From NCBI GenBank assembly GCA_913062745.1, contig CAJXXJ010000231.1:1-6484 (forward strand): DNA of 6,484 nt, given 5' to 3'. The position numbers and the translations under genes were made by a program. The notes below the pieces were generated by a model. It was not told the DNA's origin. It did not search any database and saw nothing but the letters and a program-made list of their open reading frames with translations. Origin of the DNA: an uncultured Phaeodactylibacter sp. Lineage in GTDB: Bacteria > Bacteroidota > Bacteroidia > Chitinophagales > Saprospiraceae. Positions 1 to 6,484 of this stretch are shown here, piece after piece (the stretch's first letter is position 1; every line of letters starts with the position of its first letter).

Positions 1-793
1 ATTGCAGCGTATCCATAGCGCCGGGGCCCTGCTCCTCGTCCAGAAAGTAGAGCGGGTAAACGGTTGTCCGCCCGATGTAGTGCTCCGTGTAAGGCCTCCC
101 CACGGGATCGTCCGCCACCCGCAGGAACGCTTTGACCCGGTGGTCGCCGGAAGTAGTATCCAGAAAGTAGTAGAAGTTATCGGCGTTCAGCCCGTAGAAA
201 CCCTGCTCGCGGCCCTCCCCGGCCAGCCGGTTGCGCTCTGCTTTGAGGTCTTCCGTCCGGTAGGGCTGATCAGGGATCAGGCGGCTTTTGGGGCGTTGCC
301 GTTGCACGAAAGTGCCTATAGCGTTCGTATCCGCCGGCCAGTCTATGGCTTGCAGCTGATAGGGGGCTCCGGCTTTGATATGGTAAATAACGGTGGCGCG
401 CTGTTCTTCCACCAGCGTATCAAAACCTACTTCTGCCTGCAGATAGCCATGGTCAATCAGGTACTTTTGCAGAGCGAGGCTGCTGGTGTTAAGTTCCTCG
501 TATTCCAGAATGGAGGGCGGCTCGCCCAGGTTTTTGCGCAGCCATTTGCCGAGGCCTTTTTCCTTGTCAGCGTACTGGCTGTAAATGCCCAGCCGCAGTG
601 GCATCCCCAAAAACTTCGTATTCGGGTCCTGCAGGATTTCTGCTTTCAGCTGGTCCTCCTGTATGTCCGGCACCTCGCCCTTATATTCGAGCTCCGAGCC
701 TGTGTACAACAGCTCTCCCGGCTGCAGTACCTTGGTGGGCTGGCAGGAGGTGAGCGTTGCGCCAAGCAGGAGAAACAAAAGTAGTCGGTTCAT
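1..793 (-). CDS. tamL: TamL, lipoprotein TamA-like Omp85-family outer-membrane protein (3' end outside window)
   Basis: Outer-membrane partner of TamB, expected to sit in the outer membrane as a POTRA plus beta-barrel protein of the Omp85/BamA superfamily. Only the first 264 codons are present. The N-terminus is a lipoprotein signal peptide: MNRLLLFLLLGATLTSC, with lipobox LTSC and acylated Cys at residue 17. It is followed by POTRA-like sequence: a GKWLRKNLGEPP segment at 82-93 that I recall as typical of Bacteroidota TamL, YLIDHGYLQAEV at 111-122, and a second unit ending near GFYGLNADNFYYFLD at 198-212. The beta-barrel would lie beyond the left edge. The ATG at 793-791 is chosen because the signal peptide begins there and an in-frame TAA, the tamB stop, lies two codons upstream. 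I see no Shine-Dalgarno site, so translation is probably coupled to tamB. No acidic surface-export motif follows the Cys (QPTKVL). Family assignment is confident; the TamL name rests on the lipobox plus the tamB neighbour. It could also be annotated as a generic BamA/TamA-family protein. Confidence 0.9.
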   Translation of the reverse strand, partial: MNRLLLFLLLGATLTSCQPTKVLQPGELLYTGSELEYKGEVPDIQEDQLKAEILQDPNTKFLGMPLRLGIYSQYADKEKGLGKWLRKNLGEPPSILEYEELNTSSLALQKYLIDHGYLQAEVGFDTLVEEQRATVIYHIKAGAPYQLQAIDWPADTNAIGTFVQRQRPKSRLIPDQPYRTEDLKAERNRLAGEGREQGFYGLNADNFYYFLDTTSGDHRVKAFLRVADDPVGRPYTEHYIGRTTVYPLYFLDEEQGPGAMDTLQ

Positions 794-796
794 GCT

Positions 797-3700
797 TTAG
801 TCAGGATTTGTTTGGGTAGAGTCTGGGCGCAGGTCGCCAAAAGACGTTTGGTAGCGAATGCTGGCACCCGTTCGAATACCATCGGTGAAGACATCGTAGT
901 CCGGCCGCCGGAATACCCGTAGCCGGTAGCTGCCGTCTTCCGTCAGCTTGTACTCCAGCAGAAAATCGCCGGCGATGGCCGTAGTGGTATTTTGGCTGCT
1001 TCGTTCATCGTTCACGCCCAGGTTGCCGCCTACTTCCACCGTCAGCCGGTCGTTGAGCAGGCTTTTGGAAACGCCCAGTTCTACCTCGGTGATCGTCGCT
1101 TCACTTTGAGCAGTGGTGTAGGAGTTGACGCCAAAGTTGAGATCGACTCCCTCCACGTAGCGGTCCGCCAGCTGATTGAGCTGGTTGCTCAGCAGGTTGC
1201 TAACGCTGGATAGGGCAATGTTTTCCCCGGTAGTAGCCAGGCTGCCGCCCCCGGAAGAAGTCAGGAAGCTGTTGAAAAGCAGCAGCCCAAAGACCTGCTT
1301 GTTCAGCTCGGTCTGGTCCAGCGCATTGAATTTTCGGTTCACTTCTTCCACGATGCTGCCGGAGAGCTCGCTGCCCGGTTCGAGCTCGAAGGAGATGGCA
1401 GGCTCCGAAAGCGTACCTTCCATATTCATCAGCACAATAATGGGCTGCCGGCGGCGGGCGGCCTGCGTCTGACTTTCATCCAGGCTGATGCTTTGCGCCT
1501 CCAGCAGGGCGTATACCGGCGCTTCGGTGGTATACCGGGCGGTTATGTCAAAACGGGAGTTAAGCGGGTCGCCGGGCAGATAGACGGTGCTGCCGCTCTG
1601 TATATTGAAGGTCCGCTTTACCAGTCCCTGATAATTCAGGAAGTAGCTGCCTTCGGTCAGCGAGATATTGCCGGTGGTAGTGAGCTGCCCGCCCGGGTCC
1701 ATCTCCACCAAAATATTGGCTCGTCCGCGGGCGGTGAGCTGGTCTCCGGTTGAGGGGTCAATGACGGCAGTCAGCCGGGCGTCCGGGGTCAGGTTAAGCC
1801 GCAGGTCAAGGTCGAAGCCGCTTTCATTAGTTTGGTAGAGGTTTTCAGCCTGTTCGCTTGTGTCCTGCCGGTAGGCTTCCGGCGTGCCGTAGATGATAAA
1901 GTCTTCCTGCACAATAGCTTTTTCTTCGCTGACGGGCAGTACGGTAAGGGCGGTACCGGGCAGGGTAGTGGTGGTGACGTCAATCTGCGGCAATTCCAGC
2001 GGACCAGTAATACTTGCATCCGCGTCCACCAGGATTTTGCCATAGTACAGTTCGTTGTCGCCGCGCTCGGTGTCCAGCACCAAAAAGGAGGAAGACCGGA
2101 AGCGCAGGTCAAACTCAATATCGTCAAACTGATCGTGCATGATTTGGCCGCTCAGGCGGGCGGGGCGCCCTTCGTTGTCCACCAGCCGCATGCTTCCAAT
2201 ATCCACCAGGCCTTCTTCCAGGTTTACTGTATGGTTGGGCACCAAAAACCGGGTCTGCAAGTAAGTGACAAAGGTGGACGCGCTGTCCATACCGATGCTG
2301 CCGGTTACCATAGGCGCTGTAGCCGTACCTTCGATGGAGAGGTCGGCGCGTACCCGGCCACGGCTGTTTTTGGTACTGCCAAATGTGAAGAAATCGACCG
2401 GTTCCAGCTGCAGCCCGCTGCTGCTCACCGCAAAGTCGAGCGCACCTTCTTCCATGCCGTAGGTCCCCTGTGCCTGCAGGTCGTTGCCGTTACCGGAAAG
2501 CTGAGCGGAAAGGCGGAGGCGCTGCCCGGCGTCAAGCGGGCGGGCGGTGAAATTCAGGCGTCCGATTTCGTATTGGTCCAGGGTAAGGGCCTGAATGCCT
2601 AAATCGGCTTCGTATACCATAGTGGAGTCGGCTTGTTGGAACTTCACTTTACCATTTAGCGACCCACTCAGGTAGTCTGCTTCCATCTGTGCCAGCCGGG
2701 CAATTTCCGAAAGCTGAAACTGCTCAAAGCCCAGGCGGAGGGGATTGGACCGGGAGCTGCCCCCCTGCAGGAAAATAGCCTGTGGGGATTTCGTGATGCG
2801 GAAATTCTCCGCCCGCAGCGTGCTGTCGCTCATCACCAGCTGATTGCCATCGGCGACGGACCACTGCTCGCCGCTCAGGAAGAAGGGCGAAAGCAGGGAT
2901 AGTGCAAAGGTCCCGTCTTGCGTGGGTTGCAGCAACGCATTGACCTGAAGCAGTTGCTCTATGGTATCTCCCCGGGCATTGAGCTGCAGCCGCATGCTGT
3001 TGTTATAAAAGCTGGTACTGGCATTCACCTCCTGCACGAAGGTGCGTTCGTCGGTGCGAAACCGCTTAGTGCCAATCGCTACCTCAAGTTTTCGGTTGCC
3101 CCCATCTGCTGAAAGCGTTATGCTGTCTGCCATAAAATTGCCATACTCCAGCGAAGGGACAAAGCCGGACAAATCAAGGACGCCGGTGCTATCCTGAAAA
3201 TTGGCTTGTACCCACGCGGTGTCGATGCCGGTAAGCGTGGGAAGGAACACTTCGGTAAGCCGGGTGGGGCGGTCGAGCCCAATCTCCAGCTCAAAGGCTT
3301 GGCGTTCGAGGCGGAGCGGCAGCGCGGCAGTGTCTACCCGGGCCGTGTCAGAACCGACCCAACGGCGCACCGGAAAGAAAGTGTCGGCGTAATCCAGTAC
3401 AGCCTCGCTGATGAGCGCCAGTTCGTACTTGCCGGCAATTTTTGCGTAAGCAATATCCGACTCAAACGCCAACAACCGCCGGTCGGGGCTCGTTTTTTCG
3501 GCTCGCAGCCGCATGCTGTCGGTCTCGTACCTGCCGGAAGGGCTGCGCAGAACGAAGTCTTTCAGCAGAGCGAAACCTTCCATGCGGTCGAGCTGAGCGC
3601 CGGTCAATTCCACCCGCATATCGGTCTCAAGGTGAAGCGGGCTGCTGTAGAGCTTTAGTTCCTGCAAGTTAGCAGAGTCTAGCTTTGCGCTAAAACGGAA

Positions 3701-5764
3701 CTGCGGCAGGCTGTCGTTCAAATTAGCGAGGCCGGAGAAGTTGAACCGCAGATTAGGGTCGTCAATATTCAGGTCTCCTTCGAAGCGCCGCCCGTCGAGC
3801 CGCCCGTCGAGCAGGATATCCTGATAGTCATATCCCCGGAAAGAAAACTGGCTGATAGTGCCATCAAGCTGCAGGTGCAGGCTGTCGGGGTCAAGGCCGC
3901 TGCCTTCTGCCTGTAGCTCCAGGCTGGTAGGGCCGAGAGCGGGGTTAGCCAGCAGCTTACCGAGCTCCAGTTGGTCGAGGCTCAGCTTGCCCTGATAGCT
4001 GGCGTTGGCGTAGTCAGGGGAGAATTCGATTTGTAAGTCCTGTTGGGACCGCCCTGCACCAGATTGCAGCTGCCCGTCGATGTCAAACTGATAAGCCGTG
4101 CCGGACACCCGGCCGCTGTAGCTGACCTGCCCCAGTTCCTGTAGCTCTACGGGCAGCTCGTCTCCGGTGAAGTTGCGGATATCCCGGGCTGCGGTCCGAA
4201 ATTCGTCAATGTACAGCTGGAATCGCAGCTCTTCCACATCGGGCAGGCCGGTAGCCTGCAGCCGGCCATCAAAGGAAGTAGCGGATTCGGTGCGCAGCTG
4301 CAGCGGGGAGGCGGTGAGGTCATCAATTTGACCGCGCAGTATTGCATTGAGGCGAAAGCGGCCAAGCCCCCGCAGGCCTTCCGGCAGTTCTATGCCCTTC
4401 GTAAGGCGCTGCAGCTCCCGGTAGGAGGTCTGTGCCTGGTTGATCCGTACGTTTACCTCCAGTTCTTCCACATCGGGCAAGCCATATACCCTTCCGTAAG
4501 CCCGCAGCCGGGTATCTTTTCCTACTCCAAAATTGAGGCCGCGCACGGTGAGGCTATCCACCGTGCCGAGTACCTGCCCTTCGATGTTGAACACAGGGCG
4601 GGCGTCCTCTTCAAAATTGGGGATGGGGCCGGTCCAGTACCGGATGTCAGACAGCGCAATGGCCCCCTGCCGGAGCTGGATGTTCATGTTTACTTTATTG
4701 ACAAAGTCCGCCAGGCCGGCAAATTCATCAAAGCGCAGGCTGGCGTCACTAGGTGCCAGCCTGCTTTGCGGAGTGCGGATCAGCAGGTCTTCCAGGGCAA
4801 TCCCGGTGGTGCTCATTCGGGCGCTTCCCTGCAGGCTGTCCAGCTGAAAGCCGTTCAGCTCGCGGAAGGATAGCTGCTGCAGCTGTAGTTGCAGCTCGGT
4901 GCTGTCCCAGCGGAAACCGTCGCTGTACAGGGCGATATTTTCAAACTCGAGGTGGGCGGGGTCGAATTGCCCGGCGGGGGCAGGAGGCTGCGAAAAGTCG
5001 TTGTAGCTAAAGCCCAGGCCTTTCATCCCGGCCTCTTCTATGCGGATATCCCAGCCGGTGAAGGGAAATTCCAGAGCGCTGCTGTCGCTCGCAGCTTCGG
5101 TGGTATCCGGGCTTGCGGCCCAGCTGCTGAAGCTGGCATAGCTGTTGGTGAAGTCGACGCTGGCTATGGTAATCTGCTGTTCTTCGAGTTGCAGGCCATC
5201 AACATCGCCCGCAAAGGTCCCGATGCGGGTATACAGGCTGGTCTTCGCCAGGCTATCCAGCATCTGAAACCGCACATCGTCCAGCAAAATATTGTCAAGG
5301 CCGAAAGTCCAGGAACCGGAACTGCTCGTGGTGTCCGCTTTCGGTGGCCCGGCAAAGGCTTCCAGGATAAACTGAAAATTGAAGGTGCTGTCGGGGCCCC
5401 GGTACAGCTTGCCTACTGCGTCATGCAGTTCAAAGTCGTCTACATAAATCTCCTGCTGAAAAGGCGCAAACAGCCCGAGCTGCGCCGCAACGGACCCGGC
5501 GTAGAGCAGGGTGTCGCCTTTTTGGTCTTCCAGATAAACCTCCTTCAGTTGCAGGCGGCTGAAGAAATCAATGTCAATTTCGCCGATGGAGACGGGCGTT
5601 TCAATTTTTTCTTCCAGATAGCGGGTGGCTCGGTCTGCAATGCGGTTTTGCACGGCCGGGAATTGCAACGCCAGCCATAAAATCAGCAGGATGGCGATGA
5701 TGGACAGGATGACTATACCGATCCATTTTAAGATGAGTTTAGGAATGCGGACCCTTTTGGACAA
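797..5764 (-). CDS. tamB: TamB, translocation and assembly module protein (AsmA-like, DUF490 C-terminal domain)
   Basis: Very long periplasm-spanning protein of 1655 residues, compared with about 1260 for E. coli TamB; the Bacteroidota forms are usually longer. The N-terminus has basic residues and one membrane segment at about 11-34, anchoring it in the inner membrane. An AsmA-like start follows, including TPVSIGEIDIDFF at 56-68 and YLEDQKGDTLLYAG at 77-90. The middle is beta-rich, with alternating polar and hydrophobic residues, as in the grooved beta structure known for TamB. It contains three successive 78-residue segments at about 350-583. The TamB/DUF490 C-terminal domain covers about 1250-1640, including LPGTALTVLP, GSYFLNYQGLVKRTFNIQSG and NKQVFGLLLFNSF. 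TAM members act in outer-membrane protein assembly and phospholipid transport; the role here is inferred. The start is TTG at 5764-5762: no in-frame ATG or GTG lies between it and an upstream in-frame TAG, and the next ATG is at residue 168, after the membrane anchor. No clear promoter or SD site is visible. The tamL start lies three bases after the stop, so the two are probably co-transcribed. Confidence 0.94.
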   Translation of the reverse strand: MSKRVRIPKLILKWIGIVILSIIAILLILWLALQFPAVQNRIADRATRYLEEKIETPVSIGEIDIDFFSRLQLKEVYLEDQKGDTLLYAGSVAAQLGLFAPFQQEIYVDDFELHDAVGKLYRGPDSTFNFQFILEAFAGPPKADTTSSSGSWTFGLDNILLDDVRFQMLDSLAKTSLYTRIGTFAGDVDGLQLEEQQITIASVDFTNSYASFSSWAASPDTTEAASDSSALEFPFTGWDIRIEEAGMKGLGFSYNDFSQPPAPAGQFDPAHLEFENIALYSDGFRWDSTELQLQLQQLSFRELNGFQLDSLQGSARMSTTGIALEDLLIRTPQSRLAPSDASLRFDEFAGLADFVNKVNMNIQLRQGAIALSDIRYWTGPIPNFEEDARPVFNIEGQVLGTVDSLTVRGLNFGVGKDTRLRAYGRVYGLPDVEELEVNVRINQAQTSYRELQRLTKGIELPEGLRGLGRFRLNAILRGQIDDLTASPLQLRTESATSFDGRLQATGLPDVEELRFQLYIDEFRTAARDIRNFTGDELPVELQELGQVSYSGRVSGTAYQFDIDGQLQSGAGRSQQDLQIEFSPDYANASYQGKLSLDQLELGKLLANPALGPTSLELQAEGSGLDPDSLHLQLDGTISQFSFRGYDYQDILLDGRLDGRRFEGDLNIDDPNLRFNFSGLANLNDSLPQFRFSAKLDSANLQELKLYSSPLHLETDMRVELTGAQLDRMEGFALLKDFVLRSPSGRYETDSMRLRAEKTSPDRRLLAFESDIAYAKIAGKYELALISEAVLDYADTFFPVRRWVGSDTARVDTAALPLRLERQAFELEIGLDRPTRLTEVFLPTLTGIDTAWVQANFQDSTGVLDLSGFVPSLEYGNFMADSITLSADGGNRKLEVAIGTKRFRTDERTFVQEVNASTSFYNNSMRLQLNARGDTIEQLLQVNALLQPTQDGTFALSLLSPFFLSGEQWSVADGNQLVMSDSTLRAENFRITKSPQAIFLQGGSSRSNPLRLGFEQFQLSEIARLAQMEADYLSGSLNGKVKFQQADSTMVYEADLGIQALTLDQYEIGRLNFTARPLDAGQRLRLSAQLSGNGNDLQAQGTYGMEEGALDFAVSSSGLQLEPVDFFTFGSTKNSRGRVRADLSIEGTATAPMVTGSIGMDSASTFVTYLQTRFLVPNHTVNLEEGLVDIGSMRLVDNEGRPARLSGQIMHDQFDDIEFDLRFRSSSFLVLDTERGDNELYYGKILVDADASITGPLELPQIDVTTTTLPGTALTVLPVSEEKAIVQEDFIIYGTPEAYRQDTSEQAENLYQTNESGFDLDLRLNLTPDARLTAVIDPSTGDQLTARGRANILVEMDPGGQLTTTGNISLTEGSYFLNYQGLVKRTFNIQSGSTVYLPGDPLNSRFDITARYTTEAPVYALLEAQSISLDESQTQAARRRQPIIVLMNMEGTLSEPAISFELEPGSELSGSIVEEVNRKFNALDQTELNKQVFGLLLFNSFLTSSGGGSLATTGENIALSSVSNLLSNQLNQLADRYVEGVDLNFGVNSYTTAQSEATITEVELGVSKSLLNDRLTVEVGGNLGVNDERSSQNTTTAIAGDFLLEYKLTEDGSYRLRVFRRPDYDVFTDGIRTGASIRYQTSFGDLRPDSTQTNPD
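3788..3811 (-). repeat. Exact 12-bp tandem duplication inside tamB
   Basis: The plus strand reads ccgcccgtcgag twice in succession (3788-3799 and 3800-3811). On the coding strand this gives LDGR-LDGR at about residues 652-659, followed by RFEG. It keeps the frame, so it adds four residues without breaking the gene. It looks like a recent slippage duplication, since both copies are identical at the DNA level. Confidence 0.85.
4016..4717 (-). repeat. Three consecutive 78-residue repeat units within TamB
   Basis: Segments starting at residues 350 (GLADF), 428 (GLPDVEEL) and 506 (GLPDVEEL) are spaced exactly 78 residues apart. Units 2 and 3 share GLPDVEEL, then matching I, T and R positions, and an ELPxxLxxLG pattern once a one-residue shift is allowed. 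Unit 1 is more diverged: it shares the GLxD start and has DIRYWTG where unit 3 has DIRNFTG. Units 2 and 3 also share an exact 16-base DNA stretch at 4464-4479 and 4230-4245. I infer a duplicated stretch of the beta-groove; the end of unit 3 is approximate. Confidence 0.7.
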
Positions 5765-5822
5765 AGTATACAGCTTTCGGTTCAGAATATAGAACCGCGC
5801 TGAGGGTGGGAAGTTTGGTAGT

Positions 5823-5852
5823 GGCTGCCGAAGGCGCTGTACTCCGGCAGCC
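5823..5852 (-). other. Inverted repeat / hairpin in the tamB leader, without T tract
   Basis: Arms at 5823-5833 (ggctgccgaag) and 5842-5852 (ctccggcagcc) are separated by 8 bases. As minus-strand RNA the 11-bp stem is complete with a single G-U pair; as plus-strand RNA the same position is an A-C mismatch. No run of T follows on the minus strand, so it is a poor intrinsic terminator. It lies 58 bases upstream of the tamB start, between the ndk terminator and tamB, and could be a leader RNA structure or a protein-binding site. The rest of the 5765-5891 gap shows no gene and no convincing promoter. Confidence 0.55.
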
Positions 5853-5891
5853 GGCTACTGTATTAGGAGTTGCTTCCGCTTCACCGTACAC

Positions 5892-5926
5892 AAAAAAACG
5901 CCCAGGCGGCTATGCCTGAGCGTTTT
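5892..5926 (-). terminator. Rho-independent terminator after ndk
   Basis: On the minus strand AAAACGCTCAGGC (5926-5914) pairs with GCCTGGGCGTTTT (5907-5895) across a 6-base loop: 13 pairs, one of them a T-G wobble. The run of seven T (5898-5892) overlaps the end of the stem. It begins 22 bases past the ndk stop codon. Read on the plus strand the hairpin also has four T after the stem core, so weak action in both directions is possible. It separates ndk from tamB-tamL. Confidence 0.92.
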
Positions 5927-5948
5927 CAGTTTTCTGCGACAAATGTCG

Positions 5949-6368
5949 TTAAAACATTTCGGTTGCAGCAAAGTGGAAGCTCGCTTCCCGGGCGGCGTTC
6001 TCGTCGGAGTCTGCGCCGTGTACTGCATTTTCGCCGATGCTCTTGGCGTACAGGGCACGGATAGTCCCCGGTTCGGCCTCTGCCGGGTTGGTAGCGCCGA
6101 TGAGCGTACGGAAGTCTTCAACGGCATTATCTTTTTCCAGTACAGCAGCTACGATAGGGCCGGAAGACATGAACTCCACCAGCTCGCCGTAGAAAGGGCG
6201 CTCTTTGTGTACTTCATAAAATTCGCCGGCTTTTTCCGGGGAAAGTTTCGTCAGCTTCATCGCTACGATACGGAAGCCCGCTTCGTTAATTTTCGCCAAG
6301 ATGGCGCCAATGTGCCCGGCTTTGACCGCGTCGGGCTTGATCATAGTAAAGGTCCTGTTTCCAGCCAT
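5949..6368 (-). CDS. ndk: Nucleoside diphosphate kinase
   Basis: Cytosolic enzyme that moves the gamma-phosphate from a nucleoside triphosphate to a diphosphate through a phospho-histidine, balancing NTP and dNTP pools. The protein is 139 residues, normal for bacterial Ndk. Family landmarks are all present: TMIKPDAV with Lys11, Tyr51, [16 protein letters not shown] at 56-71 with Phe59, Arg87, Thr93, Arg104, Asn114, and catalytic His117 within [12 protein letters not shown]. The usual HGSDS signature reads HGADS here, with Ala at 119. The start is the ATG at 6368-6366, where the conserved [13 protein letters not shown] begins; AGG lies 5 bases upstream (6376-6374) in an A-rich leader. A longer frame opening at a TTG at 6398 is rejected because that TTG lies inside the -7 promoter box. 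The gene looks monocistronic: it has its own promoter and a strong terminator. Confidence 0.98.
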   Translation of the reverse strand: MAGNRTFTMIKPDAVKAGHIGAILAKINEAGFRIVAMKLTKLSPEKAGEFYEVHKERPFYGELVEFMSSGPIVAAVLEKDNAVEDFRTLIGATNPAEAEPGTIRALYAKSIGENAVHGADSDENAAREASFHFAATEMF

Positions 6369-6395
6369 TTTTTCCTGTGTTTTCAAATTGAGCTG

Positions 6396-6428
6396 CAAAA
6401 GTAAACAAACTGCTGTAAAGCGGGCAAA
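6396..6428 (-). promoter_or_regulatory. Bacteroidota-type promoter for ndk
   Basis: On the minus strand TTTG (6428-6425) is followed after 21 bases by TACTTTTG (6403-6396), an exact match to the -7 pattern TAnnTTTG of the Bacteroidota primary sigma factor, with a -33 TTTG at acceptable spacing. Transcription would start near 6390, leaving a leader of roughly 20 bases before the ndk ATG. This is a motif match only. Confidence 0.7.
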
Positions 6429-6436
6429 CGGGAGGC

Positions 6437-6457
6437 GGGGATTTTGGTTAAATCCCC
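6437..6457. promoter_or_regulatory. Inverted repeat upstream of the ndk promoter
   Basis: Perfect 8-bp arms ggggattt (6437-6444) and aaatcccc (6450-6457) flank a 5-base spacer. Next to it, ccaaattttgg (6456-6466) is nearly palindromic, and attttgg occurs at 6441-6447 and again at 6460-6466, 19 bases apart. The element ends 9 bases upstream of the -33 box. There is no T run after it in either direction beyond four bases, so a terminator is unlikely; an operator or structured end of a neighbouring transcript is possible. No gene is visible in 6369-6484. Confidence 0.4.
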
Positions 6458-6484
6458 AAATTTTGGCATTTTCGCGTTCTGACT

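Noticed and set aside
2..784. Plus-strand open frame of about 260 codons at the left edge
   Set aside because: It is exactly antisense to the tamL reading frame, which has a lipoprotein signal and POTRA-like sequence. The plus-strand translation shows no recognisable domain.
1832..2602. Plus-strand open frame of 256 codons inside tamB
   Set aside because: Antisense to tamB; long open antisense frames are expected from GC-rich codon use. No recognisable family or ribosome site.
4889..5680. Plus-strand open frame of 263 codons inside the 5' part of tamB
   Set aside because: Antisense to the conserved N-terminal region of TamB; no recognisable domain, promoter or neighbour supporting a gene.
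5762..5770. TATACTTTG on the minus strand as a -7 promoter box
   Set aside because: The spacing between TA and TTTG does not fit TAnnTTTG, and it overlaps the tamB start codon, so a transcript from it would lack the start.
5823..5852. Second intrinsic terminator upstream of tamB
   Set aside because: The stem is good but no T run follows on either strand.
5855..6127. Minus-strand open frame of 90 codons overlapping the ndk end and terminator
   Set aside because: Out of frame with ndk, runs through the terminator hairpin, and resembles no known family.
6369..6398. Ten-residue N-terminal extension of Ndk starting at TTG 6398
   Set aside because: The TTG is part of the TACTTTTG -7 box and would lie upstream of the transcript; the conserved Ndk N-terminus begins at the ATG at 6368.
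5943..6404. Plus-strand open frame of 153 codons opposite ndk
   Set aside because: Shadow of ndk, whose protein is unmistakable.

Overview
The window reads as chromosomal DNA of a moderately GC-rich member of the Bacteroidota, possibly Saprospiria or a relative. This rests on three things: a very long TamB of the Bacteroidota type, a TamA-like partner made as a lipoprotein (the TamL form typical of that phylum), and a promoter matching the Bacteroidota TTTG / TAnnTTTG pattern ahead of ndk. The finer taxonomic placement is a guess.

All three genes lie on the minus strand, so in transcription order the window reads from right to left. First come about 115 bases with an inverted repeat and a good ndk promoter (6369-6484). 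Then follow ndk, nucleoside diphosphate kinase (6368-5949), and a strong intrinsic terminator (5926-5892). A short gap holds a second hairpin with no T tract (5852-5823). Next is tamB, a 1655-residue envelope protein that appears to use a TTG start (5764-797). Three bases after the tamB stop, and in the same reading frame, tamL begins (793) and runs off the left edge of the window after 264 codons.

The tamB-tamL pair should form a translocation and assembly module: a membrane-anchored TamB spans the periplasm and meets an Omp85-type outer-membrane protein. Proteobacterial TAM is linked to outer-membrane protein assembly and to phospholipid transport between membranes. ndk is a housekeeping nucleotide-metabolism gene, separated from the pair by the terminator and probably functionally unrelated.

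I found no new system, mobile element, CRISPR array or RNA gene. The points worth a second look are three successive TamB segments of exactly 78 residues each, an exact 12-bp tandem duplication inside tamB, the TTG start, the in-frame tamB/tamL junction, an Ala replacing the usual Ser next to the Ndk catalytic His, and two unexplained inverted repeats in the intergenic regions.
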